Positions 1-5,757 of a DNA stretch of 6,039 nt are shown one piece after another (within the stretch, counting starts at the first letter, position 1; each line of letters begins with the position of its first letter). Source of the DNA: Phyllobacteriaceae bacterium. Lineage in GTDB: Bacteria > Pseudomonadota > Alphaproteobacteria > Rhizobiales > Ancalomicrobiaceae. The stretch spans positions 1 through 6,039 of the forward strand of contig JAAYVT010000594.1 of NCBI GenBank assembly GCA_012517025.1, in the 5' to 3' direction. The notes under the pieces are model-generated. The model worked only from the letters and a program-made list of their open reading frames with translations. It was not told where the DNA came from and made no database searches. The position numbers were made by a program, and so were the translations under genes.

Positions 1-212
1 CGAGGAGAGCCGAGAGAACGGCGCGGATCGAGATCACGAGCGGCCGGTCCGTCGAAGTCGAGGAAGGGGAGGCGGGAGAATCGCTGGTCGAGACCCCGAT
101 CGATGCCCGCAGATTACGGCAAAAGGGCAGCGACGCCAGCCCGACCGACCTCGTCGGCGGACGCGCGGTCGCTGCCCCCGAAAGGAGATTGTGCCGACGG
201 CGAGGCGCACTT
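1..212. other. Unassigned left-edge stretch upstream of the yihY-like gene
   Basis: No gene can be named here. All three plus-strand frames lack a stop codon, as often happens in GC-rich DNA. The frame that continues into the YihY-like protein is open from base 3 onward, so the left-edge sequence could be the end of something else, plain leader, or an N-terminal extension. A strong purine-rich AAAGGAG sits at 181-187, but no start codon lies at normal spacing in the right frame. It is only 1 nt from an in-frame TTG at 189 and about 25 nt from the chosen ATG. No convincing promoter or RNA gene was seen. Confidence 0.4.
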
Positions 213-1151
213 ATGGTGCCGGCCATGTCGCGCGCAGACCCTTCCGACCCGATCGCCGTCGCCCCTTCTCAGCCGCCGCGGCGCGGGATCCGCGCCGTCG
301 GCTGGATCGTGTGGGAGGCGATCTACTGGGGCCTGTTGCGCAACGAGAGCTTCGCCCACGCCTCCAACATCGCCTTCTCGATTCTGTTCTCGCTGTTCCC
401 CTTCATGATCCTGGTCACCGGCATCGCCGGCTTTACGGCGGGACAATGGGGGGTGACCGATCTGCCGGCGGCGGCGGAACAGGGCACCGGCGGCATCTTC
501 TCGGTGTTGCCGGAACAGGTGGCGGCGATCCTCAAACCGGAGATCTCGGCGGTTCTGACCACCTCGCAGGGCCGCGTCCTCACCGTCGGCGGCCTGCTCC
601 TGGTGATCATCGTCACCGGCTTCGTCGAGAGCCTCCGGATGGGCCTCAACTACGCCTACCGCTCCTACGACACCCGCCACTTCCTGATCCGCCGGCTGGA
701 GGGCACCGCCTTCATGCTGATCGCGGCGATCGTGATCCTCGGGCTCGGCTTCCTGGTGGTGGTGCTGCCGGTGTTGTGGGGGGTGTTGCTGCCGCATTTC
801 CCCGACATCGCGCCGTGGTGGAACTGGTTCAACCGGTTGCCGCTGGTGCTGTTCACGCTGGCGACCTTCATGTTCCTGCTCTCCGCCCATCTGTGGCTGC
901 CGGCCCGGCATCAGAGGCTGCTCGACGTCCTGCCCGGCGTCCTGGTGACGCTGACGCTGTGGTTCGTCGCCGGCCTGATCTTCTCCTGGTACCTGTCGCA
1001 CTTCTCCGGCTACGCCAAGACCTACGCCGGTCTCGGCGGCGCGATCGCCTCGATGCTGTTCTTCTACATCGTCGGCCTGATCTTCCTGCTCGGCGCCGAG
1101 AGCAACCACACCATCGAGCTGTGGCGGACGGGGACGGAACCGACGCATTGA
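213..1151 (+). CDS. YihY/virulence factor BrkB family inner-membrane protein
   Basis: This is a 312-residue polytopic membrane protein of the YihY/BrkB family (once called 'ribonuclease BN', a misassignment). Its biochemical role is not firmly established; members have been suggested to be transporters or envelope proteins. After a hydrophilic, Pro/Arg-rich N-terminus (about residues 1-30), roughly six hydrophobic segments lie near residues 51-74, 121-140, 165-190, 209-228, 238-260 and 275-295. The family signature is clear: SNIAFSILFSLFPF in the first helix (about 51-64), and YAGLGGAIASMLFFY followed by LLGAESN near the C-terminus (about 271-298). The length fits the family. ATG 213 was chosen because GAGG (202-205) lies 7 nt upstream. 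ATG 225 or an in-frame TTG at 189 are alternatives, and the frame stays open to the window edge. It converges on ccr, and nothing suggests a shared function. Family assignment is confident; function and exact start are not. Confidence 0.9.
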   Translation: MVPAMSRADPSDPIAVAPSQPPRRGIRAVGWIVWEAIYWGLLRNESFAHASNIAFSILFSLFPFMILVTGIAGFTAGQWGVTDLPAAAEQGTGGIFSVLPEQVAAILKPEISAVLTTSQGRVLTVGGLLLVIIVTGFVESLRMGLNYAYRSYDTRHFLIRRLEGTAFMLIAAIVILGLGFLVVVLPVLWGVLLPHFPDIAPWWNWFNRLPLVLFTLATFMFLLSAHLWLPARHQRLLDVLPGVLVTLTLWFVAGLIFSWYLSHFSGYAKTYAGLGGAIASMLFFYIVGLIFLLGAESNHTIELWRTGTEPTH

Positions 1152-1238
1152 GGGCGGGCCGCAGGTCCGGGTCGAACGGCTCGATCGTCGCGACCCGGCC
1201 AAGGTCGTTCTCCCACGGCTCCTCGCAGGCCGACGACG

Positions 1239-1267
1239 AAAAACCCCGCGCGATCGCTCGCGCGGGG
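1239..1267 (-). terminator. Rho-independent terminator of ccr
   Basis: A perfect 10-bp, almost all G/C stem (1244-1253 with 1258-1267) closes a 4-nt loop. Read on the minus strand it is followed directly by five T residues (1243-1239). It begins about 32 nt past the ccr stop codon. On the plus strand no T tract follows, so it should serve ccr rather than the convergent yihY-like gene, although the stem may slow polymerase from both sides. The T run is followed by TCGTCGTCGG, loosely like the tails of the other two terminators in the window. Confidence 0.92.
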
Positions 1268-1298
1268 CAGTGACACGGGGAGAAGGACCGTCGCGGGA

Positions 1299-2591
1299 TC
1301 AGTCCGCCTTGGCGGCCTGCATCTCGGCGGAGGCCTCGAGCACGTCCTCGAAGGTGGTGAGGCCGGTCTTCGGGGCGCAGACCAGCACGGCCATGTTGCC
1401 GGGCTTGTGCTCGTTCTTCCACATCAGGGTGTGGGCCTTCGGAATGTCCTTCCACTCGAACACTTCCGACATGCACGGCTCGACGCGGCGGTCGAGCACG
1501 AACTTGTTGGCCGCCGCCGCCTGCTTCAGATGGGCGAAGTGCGAGCCCTGGATGCGCTTCTGGTGCATCCAGACGTAACGGGCGTCGAAGGTGATGTTGA
1601 AGCCGGTGGTGCCGGCGCAGAACACCACCATGCCGCCGCGCTTCACCACGAAGGTCGAGGTCGGGAAGGTGGTCTCGCCGGGGTGCTCGAACACCATGTC
1701 GACGTTGTTGCCCTTGCCGGTGATGTCCCAGATCGCCTTGCCGAACTTGCGGACTTCCGAGAACCACGCGTCGTACTCGGGGGTGCCGACCTTGGGCAGC
1801 TGGCCCCAACACTTGTAGTCCTTGCGGTTCAGGACACCACGCGCGCCGAGGCTCATGACGTAGTCGCGCTTGGTCTCGTCGGAGATGACGCCGATGGCGT
1901 TGGCGCCGGCCGCCGCCGTCAGCTGCACGCCGAACACGCCGAGGCCGCCGGAGGCGCCCCAGATCAGCACGTTCTGCGACGGCTTCAGCTGATGCGGCGT
2001 GTGGCCGAACAGCATGCGATAGGCGGTCGCCAGGGTCAGCATGTAGGAGGCGGATTCCTCCCAGGTCAGGTGCTGCGGACGCGGCAACAGCTGGCGCGAC
2101 TGGACGCGGCAGAACTGCGCGAAGGAGCCGTCCGGCGTCTCGTAGCCCCAGATGCGCTGCGAGGGCGACAGCATCGGGTCGCCGCCGTTGCATTCCTCGT
2201 CGTCGCCGTCGTCCTGGTTGCAGTGGATGACGACCTCGTCGCCGACCTTCCAGTGCTTCACCTTGGAGCCGACCGCCCAGACGATGCCGGCGGCGTCGGA
2301 GCCGGCGATGTGGTAGGGCTGCTTGTGGACGTCGAAGACCGAGATCGGCTTGCCGAGGCCCGCCCACACGCCGTTGTAGTTGACGCCGGCGGCCATCACC
2401 AACACCAGCACGTCGTGACTGTCGAGCTCCCAGGTCGGCACGACCTCGAGCTGCATCGCCTCCTCCGGCGGACCATGGCGCTCCTTGCGGATCGCCCAGG
2501 CGTACATCTGCTTCGGCACGTGTCCGAGCGGCGGAATCTCGCCGATCTCGTAGAGATCCTTCACCGGACGATCGACTTCATTCCCAGCCAT
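1299..2591 (-). CDS. ccr: Crotonyl-CoA carboxylase/reductase (ethylmalonyl-CoA pathway)
   Basis: This 430-residue enzyme reductively carboxylates crotonyl-CoA with NADPH and CO2 to (2S)-ethylmalonyl-CoA, the signature step of the ethylmalonyl-CoA pathway, in the cytoplasm. It belongs to the MDR/zinc-alcohol-dehydrogenase-like superfamily and is full length for the family. Visible elements are the N-terminal GroES-like part with AAGVNYNGVWAGLG (about 67-80), the family-typical insert rich in D/E (about 125-137) with WGYETPDGSFAQF (148-160), the Rossmann motif WGASGGLGVFG (211-221), and GSHFAH (349-354). By alignment from memory with the Kitasatospora setae enzyme, whose CO2 pocket is Asn81/Phe170/Glu171/His365, the equivalents are Asn73, Tyr150, Glu151 and His351. 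That makes it a true carboxylase rather than a plain enoyl-CoA reductase. The ATG start is supported by AAGGA (2601-2597 on the minus strand) 5 nt upstream. It is divergent from ecm and followed by a strong terminator, so it is probably monocistronic. Confidence 0.97.
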   Translation of the reverse strand: MAGNEVDRPVKDLYEIGEIPPLGHVPKQMYAWAIRKERHGPPEEAMQLEVVPTWELDSHDVLVLVMAAGVNYNGVWAGLGKPISVFDVHKQPYHIAGSDAAGIVWAVGSKVKHWKVGDEVVIHCNQDDGDDEECNGGDPMLSPSQRIWGYETPDGSFAQFCRVQSRQLLPRPQHLTWEESASYMLTLATAYRMLFGHTPHQLKPSQNVLIWGASGGLGVFGVQLTAAAGANAIGVISDETKRDYVMSLGARGVLNRKDYKCWGQLPKVGTPEYDAWFSEVRKFGKAIWDITGKGNNVDMVFEHPGETTFPTSTFVVKRGGMVVFCAGTTGFNITFDARYVWMHQKRIQGSHFAHLKQAAAANKFVLDRRVEPCMSEVFEWKDIPKAHTLMWKNEHKPGNMAVLVCAPKTGLTTFEDVLEASAEMQAAKAD

Positions 2592-2652
2592 GGTCTTCCT
2601 TCCCGCGTGTCGAGGAGCGACGTGGGCTCGCCCCGTCGTTGATTGTGGCAGA

Positions 2653-2680
2653 GCGGAAAGCCTCCTCCGAGCTTTGCCGC
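2653..2680 (-). promoter_or_regulatory. Hairpin in the likely ccr leader with a GGAGGAG loop
   Basis: GCGGAAAGC (2653-2661) and GCTTTGCCGC (2671-2680) can form a 9-bp stem with one bulged base and a 9-nt loop. In the ccr mRNA sense (minus strand) the loop reads TCGGAGGAG, a strong Shine-Dalgarno-like run with no start codon behind it. It lies about 62-89 nt upstream of the ccr ATG. A CTCCTC stretch nearer the gene (minus strand, around 2617-2612) could pair with the loop. Structure and position are seen; any regulatory role is inferred and weakly supported. Confidence 0.35.
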
Positions 2681-2701
2681 AGTGCGAACGTGATGCGCAC
2701 T
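2681..2701. repeat. 6-bp inverted repeat AGTGCG-N9-CGCACT
   Basis: Two perfect 6-bp arms (2681-2686 and 2696-2701) flank a 9-nt spacer. The 21-bp overall size suits a dimeric DNA-binding protein, and the site lies 90-110 bp upstream of ccr. Six-bp arms in GC-rich DNA can arise by chance, so this is only a candidate operator. Confidence 0.3.
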
Positions 2702-2713
2702 ATCGGCCCGGCC

Positions 2714-2755
2714 ATGCGCGGATTTCCATAATACAAAGGATTGAAATCCACGCAT
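2714..2755. promoter_or_regulatory. Long inverted repeat with AT-rich centre, candidate operator/promoter core
   Basis: ATGCGCGGATTTC (2714-2726) and GAAATCCACGCAT (2743-2755) are reverse complements at 12 of 13 positions, separated by a 16-nt AT-rich spacer. This is the longest dyad that bears on both divergent genes, lying about 123 bp from the ccr start and 252 bp from the ecm start. The spacer holds CATAAT (+) and TATTAT (-), which look like -10 elements. A regulator binding both arms could therefore cover overlapping divergent promoters. Alternatively it forms an RNA hairpin in one of the leaders. The symmetry is directly visible; the function is inferred. Confidence 0.5.
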
Positions 2756-2836
2756 TCAGCCGTTTTTCGCGCCAGAACTTGCTGCGGTGCAAAATCTCAC
2801 GATCCGGCGATTCGCCGCCGGTGCCCGGCATGGCGC

Positions 2837-2860
2837 GGCAAGAGAATGTTTTCTCTGGCC
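2837..2860. repeat. Near-palindrome centred on AGAGAATGTTTTCTCT
   Basis: A perfect 6-bp dyad (AGAGAA, 2841-2846; TTCTCT, 2851-2856) with a 4-nt centre extends, after one mismatch, through GGC (2837-2839) and GCC (2858-2860), giving 9 of 10 paired positions per arm. It lies about 150 bp upstream of ecm and immediately before a second hairpin. The AT-rich core in GC-rich DNA and the compact spacing resemble an operator for a dimeric helix-turn-helix repressor. It could instead be leader RNA structure. Confidence 0.4.
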
Positions 2861-2864
2861 TTTT

Positions 2865-2900
2865 CCGCCGGTTTCGGTGTCCCCCCGAAAAAGCCGGCGG
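2865..2900 (+). promoter_or_regulatory. Strong 13-bp bulged hairpin upstream of ecm
   Basis: CCGCCGG (2865-2871) pairs with CCGGCGG (2894-2900), and TTTCGG (2872-2877) pairs with CCGAAA (2885-2890). One 3-nt bulge (AAG) interrupts the stem and the loop is 7 nt. The stem ends about 106 nt before the ecm start. No T tract follows on either strand, so it is not a standard terminator. If transcription starts upstream it would be a stable structure in the ecm leader; otherwise it may be a DNA dyad used by a protein. Confidence 0.45.
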
Positions 2901-3006
2901 ATTCGCGAGACCGAATGTCGCAGTCCGACGTTCGTGTGGGATGACGCGGCTTGTGCGGCGCGATATTCAATCGATCGAAACGAGACCATCCTGGGACATT
3001 CGCGCC

Positions 3007-4986
3007 ATGCCGCTCGCCACCCCCGACAAGCCCTGGCTCTTCCGCACCTATGCCGGTCATTCGACCGCGGAGGCCTCCAACCGGCTCTACCGGACCAACC
3101 TCGCCAAGGGCCAGACCGGCCTGTCGGTCGCCTTCGACCTGCCGACCCAGACCGGCTACGACCCCGATCACGCGCTGTCGCGCGGCGAGGTCGGCAAGGT
3201 CGGCGTGCCGGTCTCCCATCTCGGCGACATGCGCGCCCTCTTCGACGGCATTCCGCTGGAGAAGATGAACACCTCGATGACGATCAACGCCACCGCGCCG
3301 TGGCTGCTGGCGCTCTACGCGGCGGCCGCCGATGAGCAGGGCGCCGATCGCAAGAAGCTCGCCGGAACCACCCAGAACGACCTGATCAAGGAATATCTGT
3401 CGCGCGGCACCTACGTCTTCGCGCCGGCGCCCTCGATGCGGCTCACCACCGACGTCATCGCCTGGACCTACACGGAGATGCCGAAGTGGAACCCGATGAA
3501 CGTCTGCTCCTACCATCTGCAGGAGGCGGGCGCGACGCCGGTGCAGGAGCTCGCCTATGCGCTCGCCACCGCGATCGCGGTGCTCGACAACGTCAAGAAG
3601 ACCGGCGTGGTGCCGGAGGCGGAGTTCGGCGAGGCGGTCGGCCGCATCTCGTTCTTCGTCAACGCCGGCATGCGGTTCGTCACCGAAATCTGCAAGATGC
3701 GCGCCTTCGGCCGCCTGTGGGACGAGATCACCCGTGACCGCTACGGCGTGAAGGAAGAGAAGAACCGCCGCTTCCGCTACGGTGTGCAAGCGAACTCGCT
3801 CGGCCTCACCGAGCAGCAGCCGGAAAACAACGTCTACCGCATCCTGATCGAGGCGCTCGCCGTGACGCTGTCGCGCGACGCCCGCGCCCGCGCGGTGCAG
3901 TTGCCGGCGTGGAACGAGGCGCTCGGCCTGCCGCGGCCGTGGGATCAGCAGTGGTCGCTCCGGATGCAGCAGATCCTCGCCTACGAGACCGACCTGCTCG
4001 AGTTCGCCGACATCTTCGACGGCTCCGCCGAGATCGAGGCCCGGGTCGCCGAGCTGGTCGCTCAGGCGAAAGAGGAGCTCGCTGCGATCGAGGCGATGGG
4101 TGGCGCCGTCGCCGCCGTCGAGTCGAGCTACATGAAGCAGAAGCTGGTCGAATCGAACACCCGTCGGCTCGAGGCGATCGAGGCCGGCCAGCAGACCGTG
4201 GTCGGCGTCAACCGCTTCAAGGAGACCGAGCCGTCGCCGCTGACCACCGGCGAGGGCTCCATCCTGACCGTGCCGCCGCACATCGAGGAACAGGCGATCG
4301 AGCGGATCAAGGCGTGGCGGGCGAGCCGCGACGAGAAGGCGGTCGCGGCCGCCCTCGCCACTCTGCGCGCCGCCGCCGCCGAGGGCACCAACATCATGGA
4401 GCCGTCGATCGCCGCGGCACGAGCCGGCGTGACCACCGGCGAGTGGGGCGCCACCCTGCGCGAAGTGTTCGGCGAGTACCGCGCCCCGACCGGCGTCGGC
4501 CGCGCCGCCCGCGACGCCGGCGCCGATCTCGGCACGGTGCGCGCCGCCGTCGACGCGGTCTCCGAGAAGCTCGGCCGGCGGCTGAAGTTCCTGGTCGGCA
4601 AGCCCGGCCTCGACGGCCATTCCAACGGCGCCGAGCAGATCGCGGTGCGCGCCCGCGACTGCGGCATGGAAGTGGTCTACGAAGGCATCCGCCTGACCCC
4701 GGCGCAGATCGTCAACGCGGCGCTGGAGGAAGGCGTCCACGCCGTCGGTCTGTCGATCCTGTCGGGCTCGCATCTCGCGCTGGTCGGCGACGTGATGAGC
4801 CGGATGAAGGCGGCCGGGCTCGACGACGTTCCCGTCGTCGTCGGCGGCATCATCCCGAACGAGGACGCCGACGCGCTACGCGACATGGGAGTGGCGGCGG
4901 TCTACACGCCGAAGGACTTCCAGATCACCGACATCATGGCCGACATCGTCCGCATCGTCGGGGAGGGTGCCCGCGCCGCCGCCTGA
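3007..4986 (+). CDS. ecm: Ethylmalonyl-CoA mutase (MeaA), B12-dependent
   Basis: This 659-residue coenzyme-B12-dependent acyl-CoA mutase converts (2R)-ethylmalonyl-CoA to (2S)-methylsuccinyl-CoA in the ethylmalonyl-CoA pathway. The N-terminal catalytic barrel (about residues 8-500) starts with DKPWLFRTYAGHST and contains GQTGLSVAFDLPTQTGYDPDH, NTSMTINATAPW (88-99) and GTTQNDLIKEYLSRGTY (120-136), followed by WNPMNVCSYHLQEAG (161-175). The C-terminal cobalamin domain has the base-off/His-on signature DGHSNG (D536, H538, G541), SIL (583-585) and GG (613-614). It closely matches remembered MeaA from Methylobacterium, which also marks it as Ecm rather than methylmalonyl-CoA mutase. ATG 3007 was chosen because homologues begin only a few residues before DKPW. 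ATG 2941 would add 22 unlike residues, and the open frame further upstream lacks family similarity. The ribosome site is poor: GGGA at 2994-2997 is only a weak match. It is divergent from ccr and followed by its own terminator. Confidence 0.96.
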   Translation: MPLATPDKPWLFRTYAGHSTAEASNRLYRTNLAKGQTGLSVAFDLPTQTGYDPDHALSRGEVGKVGVPVSHLGDMRALFDGIPLEKMNTSMTINATAPWLLALYAAAADEQGADRKKLAGTTQNDLIKEYLSRGTYVFAPAPSMRLTTDVIAWTYTEMPKWNPMNVCSYHLQEAGATPVQELAYALATAIAVLDNVKKTGVVPEAEFGEAVGRISFFVNAGMRFVTEICKMRAFGRLWDEITRDRYGVKEEKNRRFRYGVQANSLGLTEQQPENNVYRILIEALAVTLSRDARARAVQLPAWNEALGLPRPWDQQWSLRMQQILAYETDLLEFADIFDGSAEIEARVAELVAQAKEELAAIEAMGGAVAAVESSYMKQKLVESNTRRLEAIEAGQQTVVGVNRFKETEPSPLTTGEGSILTVPPHIEEQAIERIKAWRASRDEKAVAAALATLRAAAAEGTNIMEPSIAAARAGVTTGEWGATLREVFGEYRAPTGVGRAARDAGADLGTVRAAVDAVSEKLGRRLKFLVGKPGLDGHSNGAEQIAVRARDCGMEVVYEGIRLTPAQIVNAALEEGVHAVGLSILSGSHLALVGDVMSRMKAAGLDDVPVVVGGIIPNEDADALRDMGVAAVYTPKDFQITDIMADIVRIVGEGARAAA

Positions 4987-5016
4987 CCCGCGCGGCGACG
5001 CACCGGAACGACACGA

Positions 5017-5048
5017 GAAGGGGCGCCGACGGCGTCCCTTCTTCGTTC
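5017..5048 (+). terminator. Rho-independent-type terminator of ecm
   Basis: An 11-bp stem (5017-5027 with 5031-5041, one G-U pair) closes a 3-nt GAC loop, and is extended by an A-T pair at 5016/5042. It begins about 30 nt after the ecm stop and is followed by TTCGTTCGG, a short imperfect T-rich tail. The placement between convergent ecm and merR fits a terminator for ecm. The tail is almost identical to that of the pirin-gene terminator at 5750-5780. Confidence 0.8.
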
Positions 5049-5104
5049 GGCCCCGGTTCGCGACGGCCCGGACGGCTCGACCCGATCGGAAGGAGCGGCG
5101 GGCA

Positions 5105-5545
5105 TCAGGCCCGCGCCGCGATCCGTGCCTGCTCGATGCGTCCGTTGATCCCTTCGAGCTCGGCCATCCGCACCCGGTTGGCCTCGCGGACTTCCGACAG
5201 GAGCTGATCGAACAACGTCACGATCCGCTCCTCGATGTTCGGTCCGCCGCCGTCGGCGGTGGCCATCAACGTCTTGATCGCGGTCAGAGACATCTCGAAT
5301 TCGCGCAAGGCGACGATCACCTCGAGCCGCAACCGATCCTCGTTGGAATAGACGCGTCGCGCCCCGGCCCGCGTCGGACAGAGCAGGCCGGATTGTTCGT
5401 AGAAGCGCAGGGTGCGCAGGGACACACCGAGATGCGCCGACAATTGGCCGATCGTGAATCCGTCGGAGGCCTGTATCTCCGGATACTTCAGGGCTCGGCG
5501 GAGCGAATCCGCCAATCTGGCGATGGTCTCCCCGGCTTTCGTCAT
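5105..5545 (-). CDS. MerR-family transcriptional regulator
   Basis: This 146-residue DNA-binding regulator has a winged helix-turn-helix spanning about residues 30-67: FTIGQLSAHLGVSLRTLRFYEQSGLL, then the wing region TRAGARRVYS. RTLRFYE and the RVYS wing are diagnostic of MerR proteins. A helical linker (about 70-95) is followed by a charged C-terminal helix (about 103-142) that probably forms the antiparallel dimer coiled coil. Only one cysteine (Cys56) is present and there is no separate effector domain, so a classical metal sensor is unlikely and the signal is unknown. An extra stretch of about 29 residues precedes the HTH. ATG 5545 was chosen, with GGGGGA a few nt upstream as a weak ribosome site; an in-frame TTG at 5641 would add 32 residues. 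It converges on ecm and lies downstream of, but is separated by a terminator from, the pirin gene. Control of ccr/ecm by it is possible but unsupported. Confidence 0.9.
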   Translation of the reverse strand: MTKAGETIARLADSLRRALKYPEIQASDGFTIGQLSAHLGVSLRTLRFYEQSGLLCPTRAGARRVYSNEDRLRLEVIVALREFEMSLTAIKTLMATADGGGPNIEERIVTLFDQLLSEVREANRVRMAELEGINGRIEQARIAARA

Positions 5546-5757
5546 CGTTTCCCCCGCGCTGTGAACGGTACTCTCTTCCGGCCGAGGCGACGATTTGAAC
5601 TCAATCAAAAGTCGAAGGATCGGCCGGCCGGCACGTTTCAATAGGAGAGTGTCCCCTCAAAACGTTTTGGGAGCAAGTCTCACGTGTGGGATTCCATGGA
5701 CGGGGCCGGCATGACGGGAGACGGATCGACGAACGCGGCGAGGCGCCTCCCGAACGA
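5546..5757. promoter_or_regulatory. merR upstream region
   Basis: This gap precedes merR and should hold its promoter, because the pirin gene upstream ends in a terminator. Visible elements are a perfect 12-bp palindrome (listed separately), TTGAACTCAA (5595-5604, a TTGA/TCAA dyad), the self-complementary GC run CGGCCGGCCG (5621-5630), CACGTG (5681-5686) and TCCATGGA (5693-5700). On the minus strand TTGAAA (5641-5636) could be a -35, but no good -10 lies 17-20 bp downstream, so no MerR-type long-spacer promoter can be assigned. A 40-codon plus-strand frame from ATG 5696 is not convincing. Confidence 0.4.
5658..5669. promoter_or_regulatory. Perfect 12-bp palindrome CAAAACGTTTTG, candidate operator
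   Basis: CAAAAC and GTTTTG form an uninterrupted, AT-rich perfect palindrome about 113 bp upstream of the chosen merR start, in otherwise GC-rich DNA. One half, AAACGT, recurs in inverted form as ACGTTT at 5633-5638, so the site may be part of a larger arrangement. It resembles LacI/GalR- or HTH-dimer-type operators more than the 19-20-bp spacer operators of MerR proteins. The bound protein is unknown. Confidence 0.45.

Larger units (their letters stand above)
2592..3006. promoter_or_regulatory. ccr/ecm divergent control region
   Basis: This 415-bp gap separates the divergent start codons of ccr and ecm and must carry both promoters. I see no credible gene in it. It is less GC-rich than the flanking genes around 2720-2760 and contains at least five dyad symmetries, listed separately where clear. 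The AT-rich spacer of the largest dyad has -10-like hexamers on both strands: CATAAT at 2727-2732 (+) and TATTAT at 2733-2728 (-). Neither has a good -35 at 16-18 bp. A weaker TTGC-N6-GCAA dyad lies at 2779-2792. It faintly recalls the TTTGCAAA-type sites of the PccR/RamB regulators known to act on short-chain acyl-CoA metabolism, but the match is too poor to call. TetR-family CcrR is the known ccr activator in Methylobacterium; no site was recognised from memory. Confidence 0.75.

Noticed and set aside
114..1202. Long minus-strand open frame opposite the YihY-like gene
   Set aside because: Its translation is Arg/Gln/His/Asp-rich low-complexity text typical of a high-GC antisense frame, and the opposite strand encodes a clear membrane protein.
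868..2367. Second minus-strand frame overlapping ccr and running into the yihY-like gene
   Set aside because: Out-of-frame Arg/Gly-rich translation that passes through the ccr terminator and opposes a confident gene.
1407..2642. Long plus-strand open frame opposite ccr
   Set aside because: His/Val/Arg-rich with no recognisable domain; the minus strand is an unmistakable Ccr.
2779..2792. TTGC-N6-GCAA dyad as a PccR/RamB-type site
   Set aside because: Only 4-bp arms and the spacing does not match the TTTGCAAA-type sites I recall; too weak to list as an operator.
2590..3006. Upstream in-frame extension of ecm, including ATG 2941
   Set aside because: The extension has no resemblance to known MeaA N-termini, contains the dyads of the control region and overlaps the ccr leader; ATG 3007 gives the expected family length.
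2797..4773. Very long minus-strand open frame opposite ecm
   Set aside because: Compositional artefact of GC-rich codons; the plus strand matches MeaA along its full length.
3909..5207. Plus-strand frame overlapping the end of ecm and running into merR
   Set aside because: Arg-rich shadow of ecm that crosses the ecm terminator.
4967..5644. Plus-strand frame opposite merR
   Set aside because: No domain visible, and the opposite strand has a clear MerR helix-turn-helix.
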